A stretch of 64,000 nucleotides of DNA, taken from NCBI GenBank assembly GCA_037013685.1, contig CM072885.1:27565442-27629441 (forward strand), in the 5' to 3' direction. Below the pieces are notes generated by a model. It made no database searches, was not told the origin of the DNA, and saw only the letters and a program-made list of their open reading frames with translations. This document shows positions 59,901 to 64,000 of this stretch, piece by piece; position 1 is the stretch's first letter; the number at the start of each line of letters is the position of its first letter. The translations under genes and the position numbers were made by a program. The DNA is from Acridotheres tristis. Lineage: Eukaryota > Chordata > Aves > Passeriformes > Sturnidae.

Positions 59901-62592
59901 ATTCTAACCATCAAGTAGAAAAAAACAAAGAAAAGATACAACAAAACATTTATCCTTAACATGAGATTCAAGATAGTTCTAAATGGCAAAAAAGGCATGA
60001 GTTAAGAAACAACAAGACAAAGAATAAATTTAGCCTTTTACAACACTTTCTTCTATAATCTATTCAAAGCAACAATCTTACAACAGAATCTATACAAGTA
60101 TTTTTAATTTATGAAGCTGAAAAATTAATGTTTTGTAGATATGCTTTTGTACCCATCTAGTTTTATAGCAACCAGGCACATGGAGTGAATCTTGGGGCTT
60201 TCCTGTTCAGAGGGTCTGAAGCTAAACTTTGATGATCCCTTCAAACTCAGAGTACTCTAATCTCATGATTCTGTGACTGCATTAGCTTCAGTCTTAAAAT
60301 GCACAATAAATTTATTACTGCCAGGTCTGCTTTCATTTTGCTACCAATTTATGGCAGAATATATTAAAAAGAAATCTATCTTACTGAACTATAACAAATG
60401 AGAAGTTTTTGGAAAGTATAAACTTTCCTGTTCATTTCATCAGCAAGACTGTAATTCTGATTTTTTAGAAGAATTCCTAAACCATACGTTTTTGCACATC
60501 TCAAAGCCACATGGAAATAATTTTTCAAATTTAGCTCCTGTGATTTAAGGCTTTCTCCTCCTCTGGAATTTCTCACATTTTTATAAATAAATAATAAAGC
60601 ATGTACACACTGCCAAGAATGAAGACTTTGAAACAGCTCAACTTAACTTTTTGAAGAGAAAGAAAGAAGTTAGATCAATGACCTCTAAATTCTAGCAGGT
60701 TAAATATATCCCACCAAAAATAACAAAGATTTTTACAATTTTAATAAAGACTATAAGCCTGAATCTTTTTTCCCAAAAATTATAATCCTACACAATGAAA
60801 TGCTTCAAGAAAGCATCAGATCAGCTTATTCAAAACTAATCTGATACAGTTGTTCTATGTTAGTGAAACGACAGTTTACATCAAAATATTAATAAAATTA
60901 TACCCTGATCAAAATATTTATTTGTATTACTAGAATGTCTTGTAGATGTTTCTAAATCATCTAGCAGTCAAAAAGTATCCATTACATTTCACAATTACAA
61001 AATGCTACATTGCAAAATGTAGCATTTTTCAGCTTTATTATTACTAAAGTATATATATTATTTTTCTTCAGAAGATTTTAAATACTAGATAGGCAATTTC
61101 TTGACACTAACTTATGTATAAGATTAGCTTAAATTGCTACCTCAAAAAATACAAAAGTTCATAAATAATTGAGTCTGTTTAACGACATTATGCTTTAACA
61201 GTGGAATGTTAGGATAATGCACAAGCAAAGTACATTTTCCCAGTACAAAACTGTGGTACAGAGGAGGAAAAAGTTATTATCCTATTAGCAAAGATTAACT
61301 AATCAAAATAACTCTGAGGACCTGCTGGTTTCCCAAACCTCTTAGCAACAAATCTGTGCACGTTTTTTGAATGAAATAAATACAAAGTACATTCTAGTTT
61401 AAACTTTCCAAGAGAAAATTATTTTTAAAAATTTACCAACTACGAGAAAGTGCTCCCTCAAAAAGATGAAAATGAAGACTTTCCCATCCACGACTAAATT
61501 TAATGATCTTTCCTATCTCTTCCTTTTGAAAACCAAAAAAACAGAGAATTTTGCAGGATTAGAAACTAGCTTTCTAAAATACTAACTTCTTTATGCAGTA
61601 ATATGTTGATAGCTTCCCAGATGGCTAACTACTGCTTTCCCTTTTTCATTTGCGCATTTTGATATAGCTGACATTACCTGGCATACTTTTCCCACTTATG
61701 TCAGCATTCATGACAGCAGTAAAAACAAAGAAAATAAAAAAAAATAAAAAGAGGCATTAAAGTGAAATACTGAGGAGTGGGTCTGTTAATTCAAATAATC
61801 CTAGAAAATGCCTCCTTAACAATATCTGATTTACACATGTCAAAACAAGATATGGTTTTGCAGCTATTCCACTGGGCCTTCCAAACAATCTAGCATTTCA
61901 AGGATTTTGACTGCATCTGGGATAGACACTCAAATATTAATGCAGGGGCATTCAAACCTGGCCAGCGGCTTTACCAGCAACTGGCAAGAAGCCAACTTTG
62001 TAAAGCTGAAGCCAGTCAAGAGATACGGTTTTAAGCACTTACAAAGCTGCAGCTCACAAGATACATCCCATCCCTCAAGACATTGGAACGTCTTAAATTG
62101 AATGACCTTGTCTCAGATAAAGATGGATTTTTGCCTGCCAGTAACAAGTCCCCAAAGGCTGGACTAATATAGAGATGTGGATCATTCTGCAGAACTCCAC
62201 ACAGAGCACTCAACCACAGCAACTAAAACACTGAGAATGTAGGGCCTAAGTATTTCATGTTATTTTTCTAAGTGGATGATTACTTTTGTAGAGCATCAAC
62301 TGAAAATGGAGCCCTCCCTCAGCATCCTAATAGCACTAACAAGAGACAAGTAGTGTTAAAAAACTTCTATGCTACTGGATTTTTTTGCTAGGTGCCCAAA
62401 TGTAAAGCATCGACCAATACAGCACATGCTAGAAGACATGTAGTACTATTAGCCATATCCAAGACATCTTCTTAACTTTTTGATCTGAAGCTCAGCTTTA
62501 TTTTTCCTATTGCACAGCAAATAATTACCTGTCAAAATATCTGTGTTTTGTGCAGCTATTGTTTTCACTTTTATTATTCCTGATTCAGCGGC
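8801..62592 (-). CDS. MON2: MON2 (MON2 homolog, regulator of endosome-to-Golgi trafficking), exons 2-35; exon 1 outside window
   Basis: MON2 is a large peripheral scaffold of the trans-Golgi and endosomes, homologous to BIG/GBF Arf-GEFs but lacking the Sec7 catalytic domain. From family knowledge it works with DOPEY proteins and the flippase ATP9A in endosome-to-Golgi retrieval. Here 34 coding exons total 5,043 nt, or 1,680 codons plus stop, with one continuous frame and GT-AG borders throughout. Adding the 37-residue human first exon gives 1,717 residues, the human length. From family knowledge the order is DCB (about residues 1-180), HUS/Sec7_N (about 205-380), an HDS-type region near 820-970 and the Mon2_C region (about 970-1717). 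No Sec7 motif was seen. Residue numbers below assume the 37-residue exon 1. No frameshift or internal stop was found. The identification rests on long, near-identical stretches shared with vertebrate MON2 and is very secure. Confidence 0.97.
8965..10749 (-). other. MON2 intron 34
   Basis: This 1.8-kb intron is AT-rich apart from a G-rich stretch near 9618-9632. An imperfect triplication of a GACTTTTG-containing 11-12-bp unit sits at 9819-9852. No known repeat family was recognised, and the open frame across 9571-10011 has no recognisable protein signature. Confidence 0.7.
10750..10832 (-). CDS. MON2: MON2 exon 34 (residues 1636-1663, plus first base of 1664)
   Basis: It reads [20 protein letters not shown] and KKTQPEN, nearly invariant with human. 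The acceptor is TTTGTAG and the donor GTAAGT. Confidence 0.94.
11539..11746 (-). CDS. MON2: MON2 exon 33 (residues 1567-1635, plus two bases of 1636)
   Basis: It reads [60 protein letters not shown] and LSGKCPLP. It is a very conserved C-terminal block. The acceptor is TTGACAG and the donor GTATGT. Intron 33 (10833-11538) shows only a C-rich run near 11430-11442. Confidence 0.95.
12529..12652 (-). CDS. MON2: MON2 exon 32 (residues 1526-1566, plus first base of 1567)
   Basis: It reads [40 protein letters not shown] and T. Human has Asn at the Thr-1532 position. The acceptor is ATTTTAG and the donor GTATGG. Intron 32 (11747-12528) shows nothing recognisable. Confidence 0.93.
12653..13953 (-). 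other. MON2 intron 31
   Basis: The intron is 1.3 kb. A slightly GC-richer stretch at about 13180-13400 is not recognisable as a repeat or gene. Nothing else was identified. Confidence 0.7.
13954..14014 (-). CDS. MON2: MON2 exon 31 (residues 1505-1525)
   Basis: It reads [20 protein letters not shown] after completing the split Ser-1505 codon (human [20 protein letters not shown]). It is a short 61-nt exon coding for a polar loop. The acceptor is TTTTTAG and the donor GTAAGG. Confidence 0.93.
14149..14190 (+). mobile_element. CR1 LINE fragment
   Basis: The stretch GGTCAGGTTGGGTGGGGGCT and the following TTGAGCAACCTAGTCT match the start of the standard avian CR1 3' region. The rest of the tail is missing or too decayed to read. 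Confidence 0.6.
14430..14487. repeat. (TA)-rich microsatellite
   Basis: It is an interrupted TATA/TACA/GATA simple repeat in intron 30. Confidence 0.85.
15732..15760. repeat. (TA)/(CA) microsatellite
   Basis: A short run of TA turns into interrupted CACACATA units. Confidence 0.8.
16239..16280. repeat. AATTTA-type simple repeat
   Basis: The units AATTT and AATTTA repeat, with an internal direct repeat. The composition is almost pure A/T. Confidence 0.8.
19338..19412 (-). other. exon-like segment in MON2 intron 30 (candidate cassette or poison exon)
   Basis: On the coding strand, TATTTTACAG precedes and GTAAAA follows a 75-nt segment. In one frame it is open for 25 codons (reads [16 protein letters not shown] near its end). 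In the frame set by MON2 exon 30 it meets TAG after four codons. It matches no remembered MON2 exon. It may be a chance pairing of splice-like motifs or a nonsense-mediated-decay exon. Confidence 0.25.
19946..20064 (+). mobile_element. CR1 LINE 3' end
   Basis: It reads GCCAGGCTGGATGGGGCTCT, then GAGTAACCTGGTCTAGTGG, GATCTTTGAGATCCTTTCCA and ends AAGATTCTATGATT. This is the diagnostic avian CR1 tail. It lies in intron 30, antisense to MON2. Confidence 0.92.
20785..20975 (-). CDS. MON2: MON2 exon 30 (residues 1442-1504, plus two bases of 1505)
   Basis: It reads [40 protein letters not shown] and [20 protein letters not shown], then FTK. It is one of the most conserved parts of the protein. The acceptor is TTTGCAG and the donor GTAAAC. 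The 6,770-bp intron 30 that follows is the largest in the window. Confidence 0.95.
20976..22865 (-). other. MON2 intron 29
   Basis: This is 1.9 kb of AT-rich intronic sequence. No transposon fragment, tandem array or RNA gene was recognised on either strand. Confidence 0.8.
22866..22994 (-). CDS. MON2: MON2 exon 29 (residues 1399-1441)
   Basis: It is 43 codons in phase 0, [20 protein letters not shown] and [20 protein letters not shown], then IIK. The acceptor is TCCTAG and the donor GTAAAA. The intron separating it from the microexon is 262 bp (22995-23256). Confidence 0.94.
23257..23274 (-). CDS. MON2: MON2 exon 28, 18-nt microexon (residues 1393-1398, IQLFAP)
   Basis: Between exons 27 and 29 the minus strand has CACTAG, then the 18 bases ATACAACTATTTGCACCG, then the strong donor GTGAGT. 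These bases encode IQLFAP, exactly the six residues that separate YNQ from AEW in human MON2. The exon is phase 0 on both sides, so it can be skipped without a frame change. Its acceptor lacks an adjacent pyrimidine tract. A TTTTTCTTATTCTG stretch and a TGC motif lie about 20-45 nt upstream. This is the layout known for neural SRRM4-dependent microexons, so tissue-regulated inclusion is inferred. Confidence 0.92.
23795..23938 (-). CDS. MON2: MON2 exon 27 (residues 1345-1392)
   Basis: It is 48 codons in phase 0, [40 protein letters not shown] and IANAKYNQ. The donor is GTAACT. Intron 26 upstream (23939-26863) holds a short CR1 3' end. The next coding piece is an 18-nt microexon 520 bp downstream. 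Confidence 0.94.
25677..25740 (+). mobile_element. CR1 LINE 3' end, short
   Basis: GGTTGGAACTAGATGACCTT followed by a CTCCTTTCAATCCAAGCC-type stretch and TTATGATGAT matches the last 65 bp of CR1, somewhat decayed. It lies in intron 26. Confidence 0.8.
26864..27489 (-). CDS. MON2: MON2 exon 26 (residues 1136-1344), largest exon
   Basis: This 626-nt exon reads [20 protein letters not shown] and [20 protein letters not shown], then a diverged loop (about 1181-1205) rich in Val, Ser and Thr. The conserved [40 protein letters not shown] and [20 protein letters not shown] follow. It is the core of Mon2_C. The acceptor lies next to an 11-T then 11-C tract on the coding strand. The donor is GTAAAC. 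Confidence 0.95.
28709..28907 (-). CDS. MON2: MON2 exon 25 (residues 1070-1135, plus first base of 1136)
   Basis: It reads [40 protein letters not shown] and [20 protein letters not shown], identical to human as remembered. The Gly-Gly-Gly loop separates two helices. The donor is GTAAAA. Intron 25 (27490-28708) ends in an unusual pure C/T homopolymer tract. Confidence 0.94.
29671..29964 (-). CDS. MON2: MON2 exon 24 (residues 972-1069)
   Basis: It is 98 codons in phase 0. [12 protein letters not shown] is followed by a charged coiled stretch ([18 protein letters not shown]) and the conserved [20 protein letters not shown] and [14 protein letters not shown]. It starts the Mon2_C region. The acceptor is TTTGTAG and the donor GTATGA. 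Intron 24 (28908-29670) shows nothing recognisable. Confidence 0.94.
30458..30620 (-). CDS. MON2: MON2 exon 23 (residues 917-971)
   Basis: It reads [40 protein letters not shown] and [14 protein letters not shown], with one change (V to E) from human in the middle. It is the end of the HDS-like block. The donor is GTGAGT. Intron 22 upstream (30621-33857) holds a perfect 44-bp tandem duplication and otherwise nothing recognised. Intron 23 (29965-30457) is empty. Confidence 0.93.
31847..31934. repeat. perfect 44-bp tandem duplication
   Basis: A 44-bp unit starting TCCAAAACTGCTGCAG and ending TTTCAGGGG occurs twice head to tail (31847-31890, 31891-31934) with no mismatch. It lies in intron 22 of MON2. 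Confidence 0.97.
33858..34033 (-). CDS. MON2: MON2 exon 22 (residues 859-916, plus two bases of 917)
   Basis: It reads [40 protein letters not shown] and [18 protein letters not shown]. The [10 protein letters not shown] core is a conserved element of the HDS1-type region found downstream of Sec7 in true GEFs. The acceptor is ATTTTAG and the donor GTAAGT. Confidence 0.93.
34707..34817 (-). CDS. MON2: MON2 exon 21 (residues 822-858)
   Basis: It is 37 codons in phase 0, [20 protein letters not shown] and [17 protein letters not shown]. It includes the [10 protein letters not shown] motif shared with the large Arf-GEF family. The acceptor is TTTTCAG and the donor GTAAAG. Intron 21 (34034-34706) shows nothing recognisable. 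Confidence 0.93.
34818..37008 (-). other. MON2 intron 20
   Basis: This is 2.2 kb of AT-rich intronic sequence. Repeated reading found no CR1, LTR, hairpin or RNA gene. A purine-rich patch around 36117-36190 is the only compositional feature. Confidence 0.8.
37009..37110 (-). CDS. MON2: MON2 exon 20 (residues 788-821)
   Basis: It is 34 codons in phase 0, [20 protein letters not shown] and [14 protein letters not shown]. Human has His for the first of the two Arg. This is the start of the HDS-like helical block. The acceptor is TATTAAG and the donor GTAACT. Confidence 0.93.
38249..38339 (-). CDS. MON2: MON2 exon 19 (residues 757-787)
   Basis: It reads [20 protein letters not shown] and [10 protein letters not shown], essentially identical to human. 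The acceptor is TTTTCAG and the donor GTATAA. Intron 19 (37111-38248) shows nothing recognisable. Confidence 0.93.
38418..38491 (-). CDS. MON2: MON2 exon 18 (residues 733-756, plus two bases of 757)
   Basis: It reads [20 protein letters not shown] and FENS, then CA of a Gln codon split before the donor GTAAGA. The following intron (38340-38417) is only 78 bp. If retained, it would place an in-frame TAA directly after the Gln codon. Confidence 0.93.
38575..38655 (-). CDS. MON2: MON2 exon 17 (residues 706-732)
   Basis: It is 27 codons in phase 0, [20 protein letters not shown] and AVEGPST. It is a helix end followed by a Gly/Pro loop. The exon ends ACA before the donor GTAAGC. The intron to exon 18 is only 83 bp (38492-38574). 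Intron 16 upstream is 249 bp. Confidence 0.93.
38905..39009 (-). CDS. MON2: MON2 exon 16 (residues 671-705)
   Basis: It is 35 codons in phase 0, [20 protein letters not shown] and [15 protein letters not shown], an amphipathic repeat typical of the large Arf-GEF helical scaffold. The acceptor is CTGTAG and the donor GTAATA. Intron 15 upstream carries a CR1 element whose near edge is about 190 bp from this acceptor. Confidence 0.93.
39196..39710 (+). mobile_element. CR1 LINE, about 515 bp of 3' region
   Basis: Successive CR1 landmarks are readable: GAGGGCCACCAAGATG, CTCTCCTATGAGGAAAGGCT, TTCAGCCTGGAAAGG, GGAACAGGCTGCCCAGGGA, GGTTGGATGTGGCTCTGAG and the terminal ATTCTATGAT. It is 5'-truncated, as is usual for CR1. 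It lies in intron 15, about 190 bp from the exon 16 acceptor, antisense to MON2. Confidence 0.96.
40066..40178 (-). CDS. MON2: MON2 exon 15 (residues 633-670)
   Basis: It reads [20 protein letters not shown] and [17 protein letters not shown], a Gln/Ser-rich linker before the next helical repeat block. The acceptor is CTCCAG and the donor GTAAGT. Intron 14 (40179-41427) shows nothing recognisable. Confidence 0.93.
41428..41609 (-). CDS. MON2: MON2 exon 14 (residues 572-632, plus first base of 633)
   Basis: It reads [40 protein letters not shown] and [20 protein letters not shown]. All but the last ten residues match human closely. The acceptor is TTCCAG and the donor GTAAAC. Intron 13 (41610-42305) shows nothing recognisable. 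Confidence 0.93.
42306..42387 (-). CDS. MON2: MON2 exon 13 (residues 545-571, plus two bases of 572)
   Basis: It reads [20 protein letters not shown] and SLLLDA, a strongly conserved hydrophobic helix. Like exon 9, it begins with GTAACAG immediately after the acceptor (TTTTAAG). The donor is GTATCT. Intron 12 on its 5' side (42388-43511) holds a GC-rich island at about 42838-43060. Confidence 0.92.
42838..43060. other. GC-rich island in MON2 intron 12, unidentified
   Basis: About 220 bp of sequence is far richer in G+C than the AT-rich intron around it and has several CpGs (for example CCCCGGGGTGGAGCCGGCGC). An open frame runs across it on the plus strand (42716-43240, 174 codons), but no protein family is recognisable. 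It could be a fragment of an unrecognised LTR, a gene-conversion GC spot or a regulatory element. Confidence 0.4.
43512..43741 (-). CDS. MON2: MON2 exon 12 (residues 468-544, plus first base of 545)
   Basis: It starts with the conserved [20 protein letters not shown] and [13 protein letters not shown], then an acidic Ser/Thr/Gln-rich tail ([20 protein letters not shown], about residues 508-544). The tail is much less like human than the rest, as expected for a disordered linker. The acceptor is TTTTTTAG and the donor GTATTT. Confidence 0.93.
46229..46931 (+). mobile_element. solo LTR (ERVL-like endogenous retrovirus), about 703 bp
   Basis: It starts TGTTGTCTTGGGGTGAC and ends AAACCAGGGCA, edges typical of an avian ERVL-type LTR. 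It has a GC-rich centre, a GA run and an AATAAA poly(A) signal near 46765 that sets plus orientation. No flanking duplication is visible (TAGTG on the left, GCTTT on the right). It lies in intron 11, antisense to MON2. The family name is from recall and would need a repeat library to confirm. Confidence 0.75.
47506..47659 (-). CDS. MON2: MON2 exon 11 (residues 417-467, plus two bases of 468)
   Basis: It reads [20 protein letters not shown] and onward, a Gly/Asn/Ser linker diverged from human, then the conserved [14 protein letters not shown] and TVQGSPKAT. The exon ends in TA of a split Tyr codon before the donor GTGAGT, and exon 12 supplies the final T. Intron 11 (43742-47505) contains a 703-bp LTR. 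The rest of that intron is AT-rich with nothing recognised. Confidence 0.92.
48801..48920 (+). mobile_element. CR1 LINE 3' end
   Basis: AGCCAGGCTGAATAAGGCTT, GAGCAACCTAGTCTGTTGGA, GTCCCTGCCCATGGCCAGGG and the tail CCATTCTATGACT are clear CR1 landmarks. It lies in intron 10, 73 bp from the start of an LTR. Confidence 0.93.
48994..49740 (+). mobile_element. solo LTR with 5-bp target-site duplication, interrupted by an assembly gap
   Basis: It starts TGTTAGGGGTTGG, ends AAACCAAGACA and is flanked by the perfect 5-bp repeat ACTGA (48989-48993 and 49741-49745). It is the same family as the LTR at 57479-58204, sharing the left 80 bp and the right end in recognisable form. The 5-bp duplication fits ERVL-type integrases. 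No internal genes are present. It lies in intron 10, antisense to MON2. Confidence 0.88.
49361..49460. other. assembly gap (100 N)
   Basis: Exactly 100 N lie inside the LTR, next to a G-run on the left and a C-rich stretch on the right. A round 100 is the usual placeholder for a gap of unknown size. Comparison with the sister LTR suggests roughly 70 bp are really missing. Confidence 0.98.
50950..51089 (-). CDS. MON2: MON2 exon 10 (residues 370-416, plus first base of 417)
   Basis: It reads [20 protein letters not shown] through [18 protein letters not shown]. Human has Ser at the first Cys. The end enters a low-conservation Asn/Gly/Ser-rich linker that follows the HUS region. The donor is GTAAAG. 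Intron 10 (47660-50949) contains a CR1 fragment and an LTR with the assembly gap. Confidence 0.92.
51476..51600 (-). CDS. MON2: MON2 exon 9 (residues 329-369, plus two bases of 370)
   Basis: It reads [34 protein letters not shown] and VQPQLL. Human has HRFC where this copy has HRLC. It lies in the HUS/Sec7_N region. The exon's first bases are GTAACAG directly after the acceptor TTTTAG, so the acceptor also resembles a donor. Intron 9 (51090-51475) holds nothing recognisable. Confidence 0.93.
52312..52506 (-). CDS. MON2: MON2 exon 8 (residues 264-328)
   Basis: It is 65 codons in phase 0. [15 protein letters not shown] leads to a Ser/Thr/Pro loop ([14 protein letters not shown], near residues 293-306) and then helical [17 protein letters not shown]. 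It lies in the HUS/Sec7_N region. The acceptor is TTTCAG and the donor GTAAGA. Intron 8 (51601-52311) shows nothing recognisable. Confidence 0.93.
53247..53372 (-). CDS. MON2: MON2 exon 7 (residues 222-263)
   Basis: It is 42 codons in phase 0, from [16 protein letters not shown] to DFPQVFLQ, in the HUS/Sec7_N region. The exon ends in CAA before the donor GTGAGT. The acceptor is CCTAAG. Intron 7 (52507-53246) is plain AT-rich sequence with no element seen. Confidence 0.93.
53753..54310 (+). mobile_element. old LTR (avian ERVL-type, GGLTR8-like)
   Basis: GTATTGGGTCTGGCTGAGAT and the following GGAGTTAATCTTCCCCCACA, a middle GATATTCCATACC and the end CATGGTAAACCTACCACA recall a widespread avian ERVL LTR. 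The left boundary is uncertain by a few bases and no flanking duplication was found, so it is an older insertion. It lies in intron 6, 278 bp from exon 6, antisense to MON2. Confidence 0.7.
54589..54686 (-). CDS. MON2: MON2 exon 6 (residues 189-221)
   Basis: It starts with the variable linker [10 protein letters not shown] (human DIIEQPVLVQ) and continues with the conserved [20 protein letters not shown] entering the HUS/Sec7_N region. The acceptor is TGCACAG and the donor GTAGTT, a weaker donor than its neighbours. Intron 6 (53373-54588) contains an LTR remnant that ends 278 bp from this exon. Confidence 0.93.
55234..55363 (-). CDS. MON2: MON2 exon 5 (residues 146-188, plus first base of 189)
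   Basis: It reads [14 protein letters not shown] through VVAEDERYK, the end of the DCB region. The last residues (ERYK) differ from human ERHR, consistent with a variable linker starting here. The acceptor is CTTTCAG and the donor GTGAGC. Intron 5 (54687-55233) holds nothing recognisable. Confidence 0.93.
56783..56914 (-). CDS. MON2: MON2 exon 4 (residues 102-145)
   Basis: It is 132 nt, exactly 44 codons in phase 0, reading [12 protein letters not shown] through VVHDEALSK. This is helical, Leu-rich DCB sequence. Human has Thr where this copy has the first Ala. The donor is GTAAGA. Intron 4 (55364-56782) is AT-rich and shows no recognisable element. Confidence 0.93.
57479..58204 (+). mobile_element. 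solo LTR, 726 bp, with 5-bp target-site duplication
   Basis: It starts TGTTGGGGGTTGGG, ends AAACCAAGACA and is flanked by the perfect repeat GAACT (57474-57478 and 58205-58209). The left part has T-rich tracts, the centre is GC-rich and the right part holds a TA microsatellite near 58066-58079. The open frames crossing it (for example 57598-58134) are by-products of the LTR and not genes. It lies in intron 3, antisense to MON2, 233 bp from exon 3. Confidence 0.9.
58438..58565 (-). CDS. MON2: MON2 exon 3 (residues 59-101)
   Basis: It encodes [20 protein letters not shown] through SHEVVSE in the DCB region, nearly invariant relative to human. The acceptor is TTGAAAG and the donor GTAAGA. The exon completes the split Ala-59 codon and ends in phase 0. 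Intron 3 on its 3' side (56915-58437) carries a 726-bp solo LTR whose right edge lies 233 bp from this exon's donor. Confidence 0.93.
60210..60279 (+). mobile_element. old CR1 LINE 3' end
   Basis: TTTGATGATCCCTTCAAACT followed by CAGAGTACTCTAATCTCATG and ATTCTGTGACT is a decayed version of the CR1 tail. It lies in intron 2. Confidence 0.55.
60999..61028. repeat. perfect inverted repeat (13-bp stem, 4-nt loop)
   Basis: The arm AAAATGCTACATT is followed by GCAA and then its exact reverse complement AATGTAGCATTTT. The stem does not extend further. It could form a hairpin in DNA or RNA. It is too short for a microRNA precursor. Confidence 0.9.
62529..62592 (-). CDS. MON2: MON2 exon 2 (residues 38-58, plus first base of 59)
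   Basis: It reads [20 protein letters not shown] and one more Thr, part of the N-terminal DCB region used for dimerisation in the BIG/GBF family. The acceptor is TTCCAG and the donor GTAATT. The exon starts in phase 0 and ends one base into the Ala-59 codon. Upstream, the window holds only part of intron 1 (62593-64000). No match to the conserved first-exon peptide was found there, so exon 1 lies beyond 64000. Confidence 0.9.
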
Positions 62593-64000
62593 CTGGAAGA
62601 AAAGAAAGCAAGTAGTTTAGGTGCTATATCATACATCAATATCTGCAAAGAAAAAAATTATTGTAGATACATTAAAAAGTACAGTCTCAGAGCAAGAAAT
62701 GTGTTCGCAGTGGTTTCTGCTAGCAGGGCTAATGCAGATGTGAAATTTTTGTAGCTGCTGGAATTAATTTCTAGAATTCCAAAGGAAGGGTTATATTCAG
62801 AATTTTTAGAAATCATTATTCTCATTGTATTACTTTCCAGTCTTATGAATGCAAAAAAAATCTAGCAAGCATGAACTAGCAAGCATAACTAGCACTGTTA
62901 TATAGCCTCTATACAGTTTCAAACTCTGAGTATAACAATGAAACCCATCTTCCCCTGTTTTTTGACTCCCAAATGTCCAATGCAAACTATCCCAGGGCAA
63001 TGCCACGAAGGTGACTTTCTAACAATACTCTCTGCTCTTTCCAGCATGCCATACAGTGCACATCACTAGTTCCTCCCCTTTCCCCACAAGTCTGAGTTGG
63101 CAGAGCATTGTCCTCTTCCTCGCACACTCCTTCAGCAGGGCCAGGACTGCGGGCCAGGGGCGGCATGGGCACAGCGCAGTCAGGTGACAACCAGGGCTGC
63201 CCAGCCCAGCCAGGACATCACACATGCCTCCTAGGGAACAGCAACTCCCTCTTCAATGCCCACAAACACCTCCTCACAGAAATCACTCAAGTCATATTCT
63301 CTACTGGAAATCAAGCCAAACTGGAAACGTAACGTTGAAGCTTTGCATTTCAAGACTGACTTCCGAAAGCTCTGTGTACAAAATAAAAAAGATATAGTCT
63401 ACATTGTGCCTTTCCATTTTTAAATTTCATTAATACACTATAAGCCTCTGGAAAGAATAAAATAAATCAAAATAAATGCAACAGGTTTTCCCAAATGACT
63501 GGATTCCTATCGCTGGAAAATACTGTTCTGAAAATTTGACAACACACTTCCTCTTTTATTTCAGCTTTGTATTTCTGTGCACTTTCCACACTACACATTT
63601 CTATTTTTCCTCTGATACTAATATTTAAAGATGTGTGCTGTCACCACATAAAACAGATTAGAGAAGCAGAAAAGCAGTGACAGCAGAAATATGAAAACGA
63701 TAGTGCATGAAATTTTACCAAGTATTAATATTCCCTCTCTATCAGAACACTATTCCAACAAGGTTTCAAGGAAAGTCAGGCTAAGGTGACTGTATAAATT
63801 CACAATTAAATATTTTAATTAAGAGTTGAAATACACATTTCTCAAAACAGCTAAATGAGAAATGCAAAACTGAGGCTTGTTTGGTTGGTTTTTAAAAAAA
63901 CAATTTATTTCCCAAAACAATATAGGAAGTCTAAACACTGACTTAAAATCCTGGAGATTTATTTAGGTTTTCCTGAACACAGTTTTCCACTTTAAAAATA
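62593..64000 (-). other. MON2 intron 1 (partial)
   Basis: This AT-rich intron continues beyond the window. A GC-richer block at about 63040-63250 is unidentified. Neither the first-exon peptide nor a CpG-island promoter was seen, so the promoter lies further upstream. Confidence 0.75.

Larger units (their letters stand above)
58566..62528 (-). other. MON2 intron 2
   Basis: The intron is 4 kb. It holds an old CR1 tail (60210-60279), a perfect short hairpin (60999-61028) and an unidentified moderately GC-rich block at about 58680-59120. The rest is AT-rich and unrecognised. Confidence 0.8.

Noticed and set aside
60999..61028. Hairpin as a microRNA precursor
   Set aside because: The stem is only 13 bp, well below the roughly 30 bp needed for a precursor.
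62593..64000. Possible MON2 exon 1 and promoter in the GC-richer part of intron 1
   Set aside because: No frame encodes the conserved first-exon peptide ending KKFPPVKE with a donor, so exon 1 is placed beyond 64000.

Overview
This is a vertebrate nuclear window, and the repeats point to a bird, probably a songbird. The DNA is AT-rich. It carries CR1 LINE 3' ends closing on the avian ATTCTATGAT motif, and several solo long terminal repeats (LTRs) that resemble passerine ERVK- and ERVL-type families. The order is an inference, because no repeat library could be searched.

One protein-coding gene accounts for almost all coding content: MON2, on the minus strand, a large Golgi/endosome trafficking scaffold related to the BIG/GBF Arf-GEFs but without their Sec7 catalytic domain. 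Coding exons 2 to 35 were placed by translating the minus strand and matching each piece to the known vertebrate MON2 order. All 33 introns whose two ends could be read are GT-AG. The frame stays open from 62592 to the stop at 8801-8803, giving 1,680 residues. With a 37-residue first exon as in human, the total is 1,717, the human length. Exon 1 and the promoter lie beyond position 64000. An 18-nt microexon (23257-23274) encodes IQLFAP.

Layout by position: 1-8300 is gene-free sequence downstream of MON2 with an ERVK-like solo LTR at 1640-2311. The MON2 stop and 3' UTR are at about 8300-8803. The C-terminal exons 35 to 24 span 8801-29964, including a 6.8-kb intron (14015-20784). The central exons 23 to 11 span 30458-47659. 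The N-terminal DCB/HUS exons 10 to 2 span 50950-62592. Part of intron 1 runs to the window end.

The introns hold four LTRs (intron 11 at 46229-46931, intron 10 at 48994-49740, intron 6 at 53753-54310, intron 3 at 57479-58204) and six CR1 pieces. All ten read on the plus strand, antisense to MON2. Two LTRs of one family keep perfect 5-bp target-site duplications. A 100-N assembly gap sits inside one of them. No second gene, tRNA, rRNA, CRISPR array or novel multi-gene system was found. The most interesting items are the microexon, an unexplained 75-nt exon-like segment in intron 30, the antisense orientation bias of the transposons, and a GC-rich island in intron 12.
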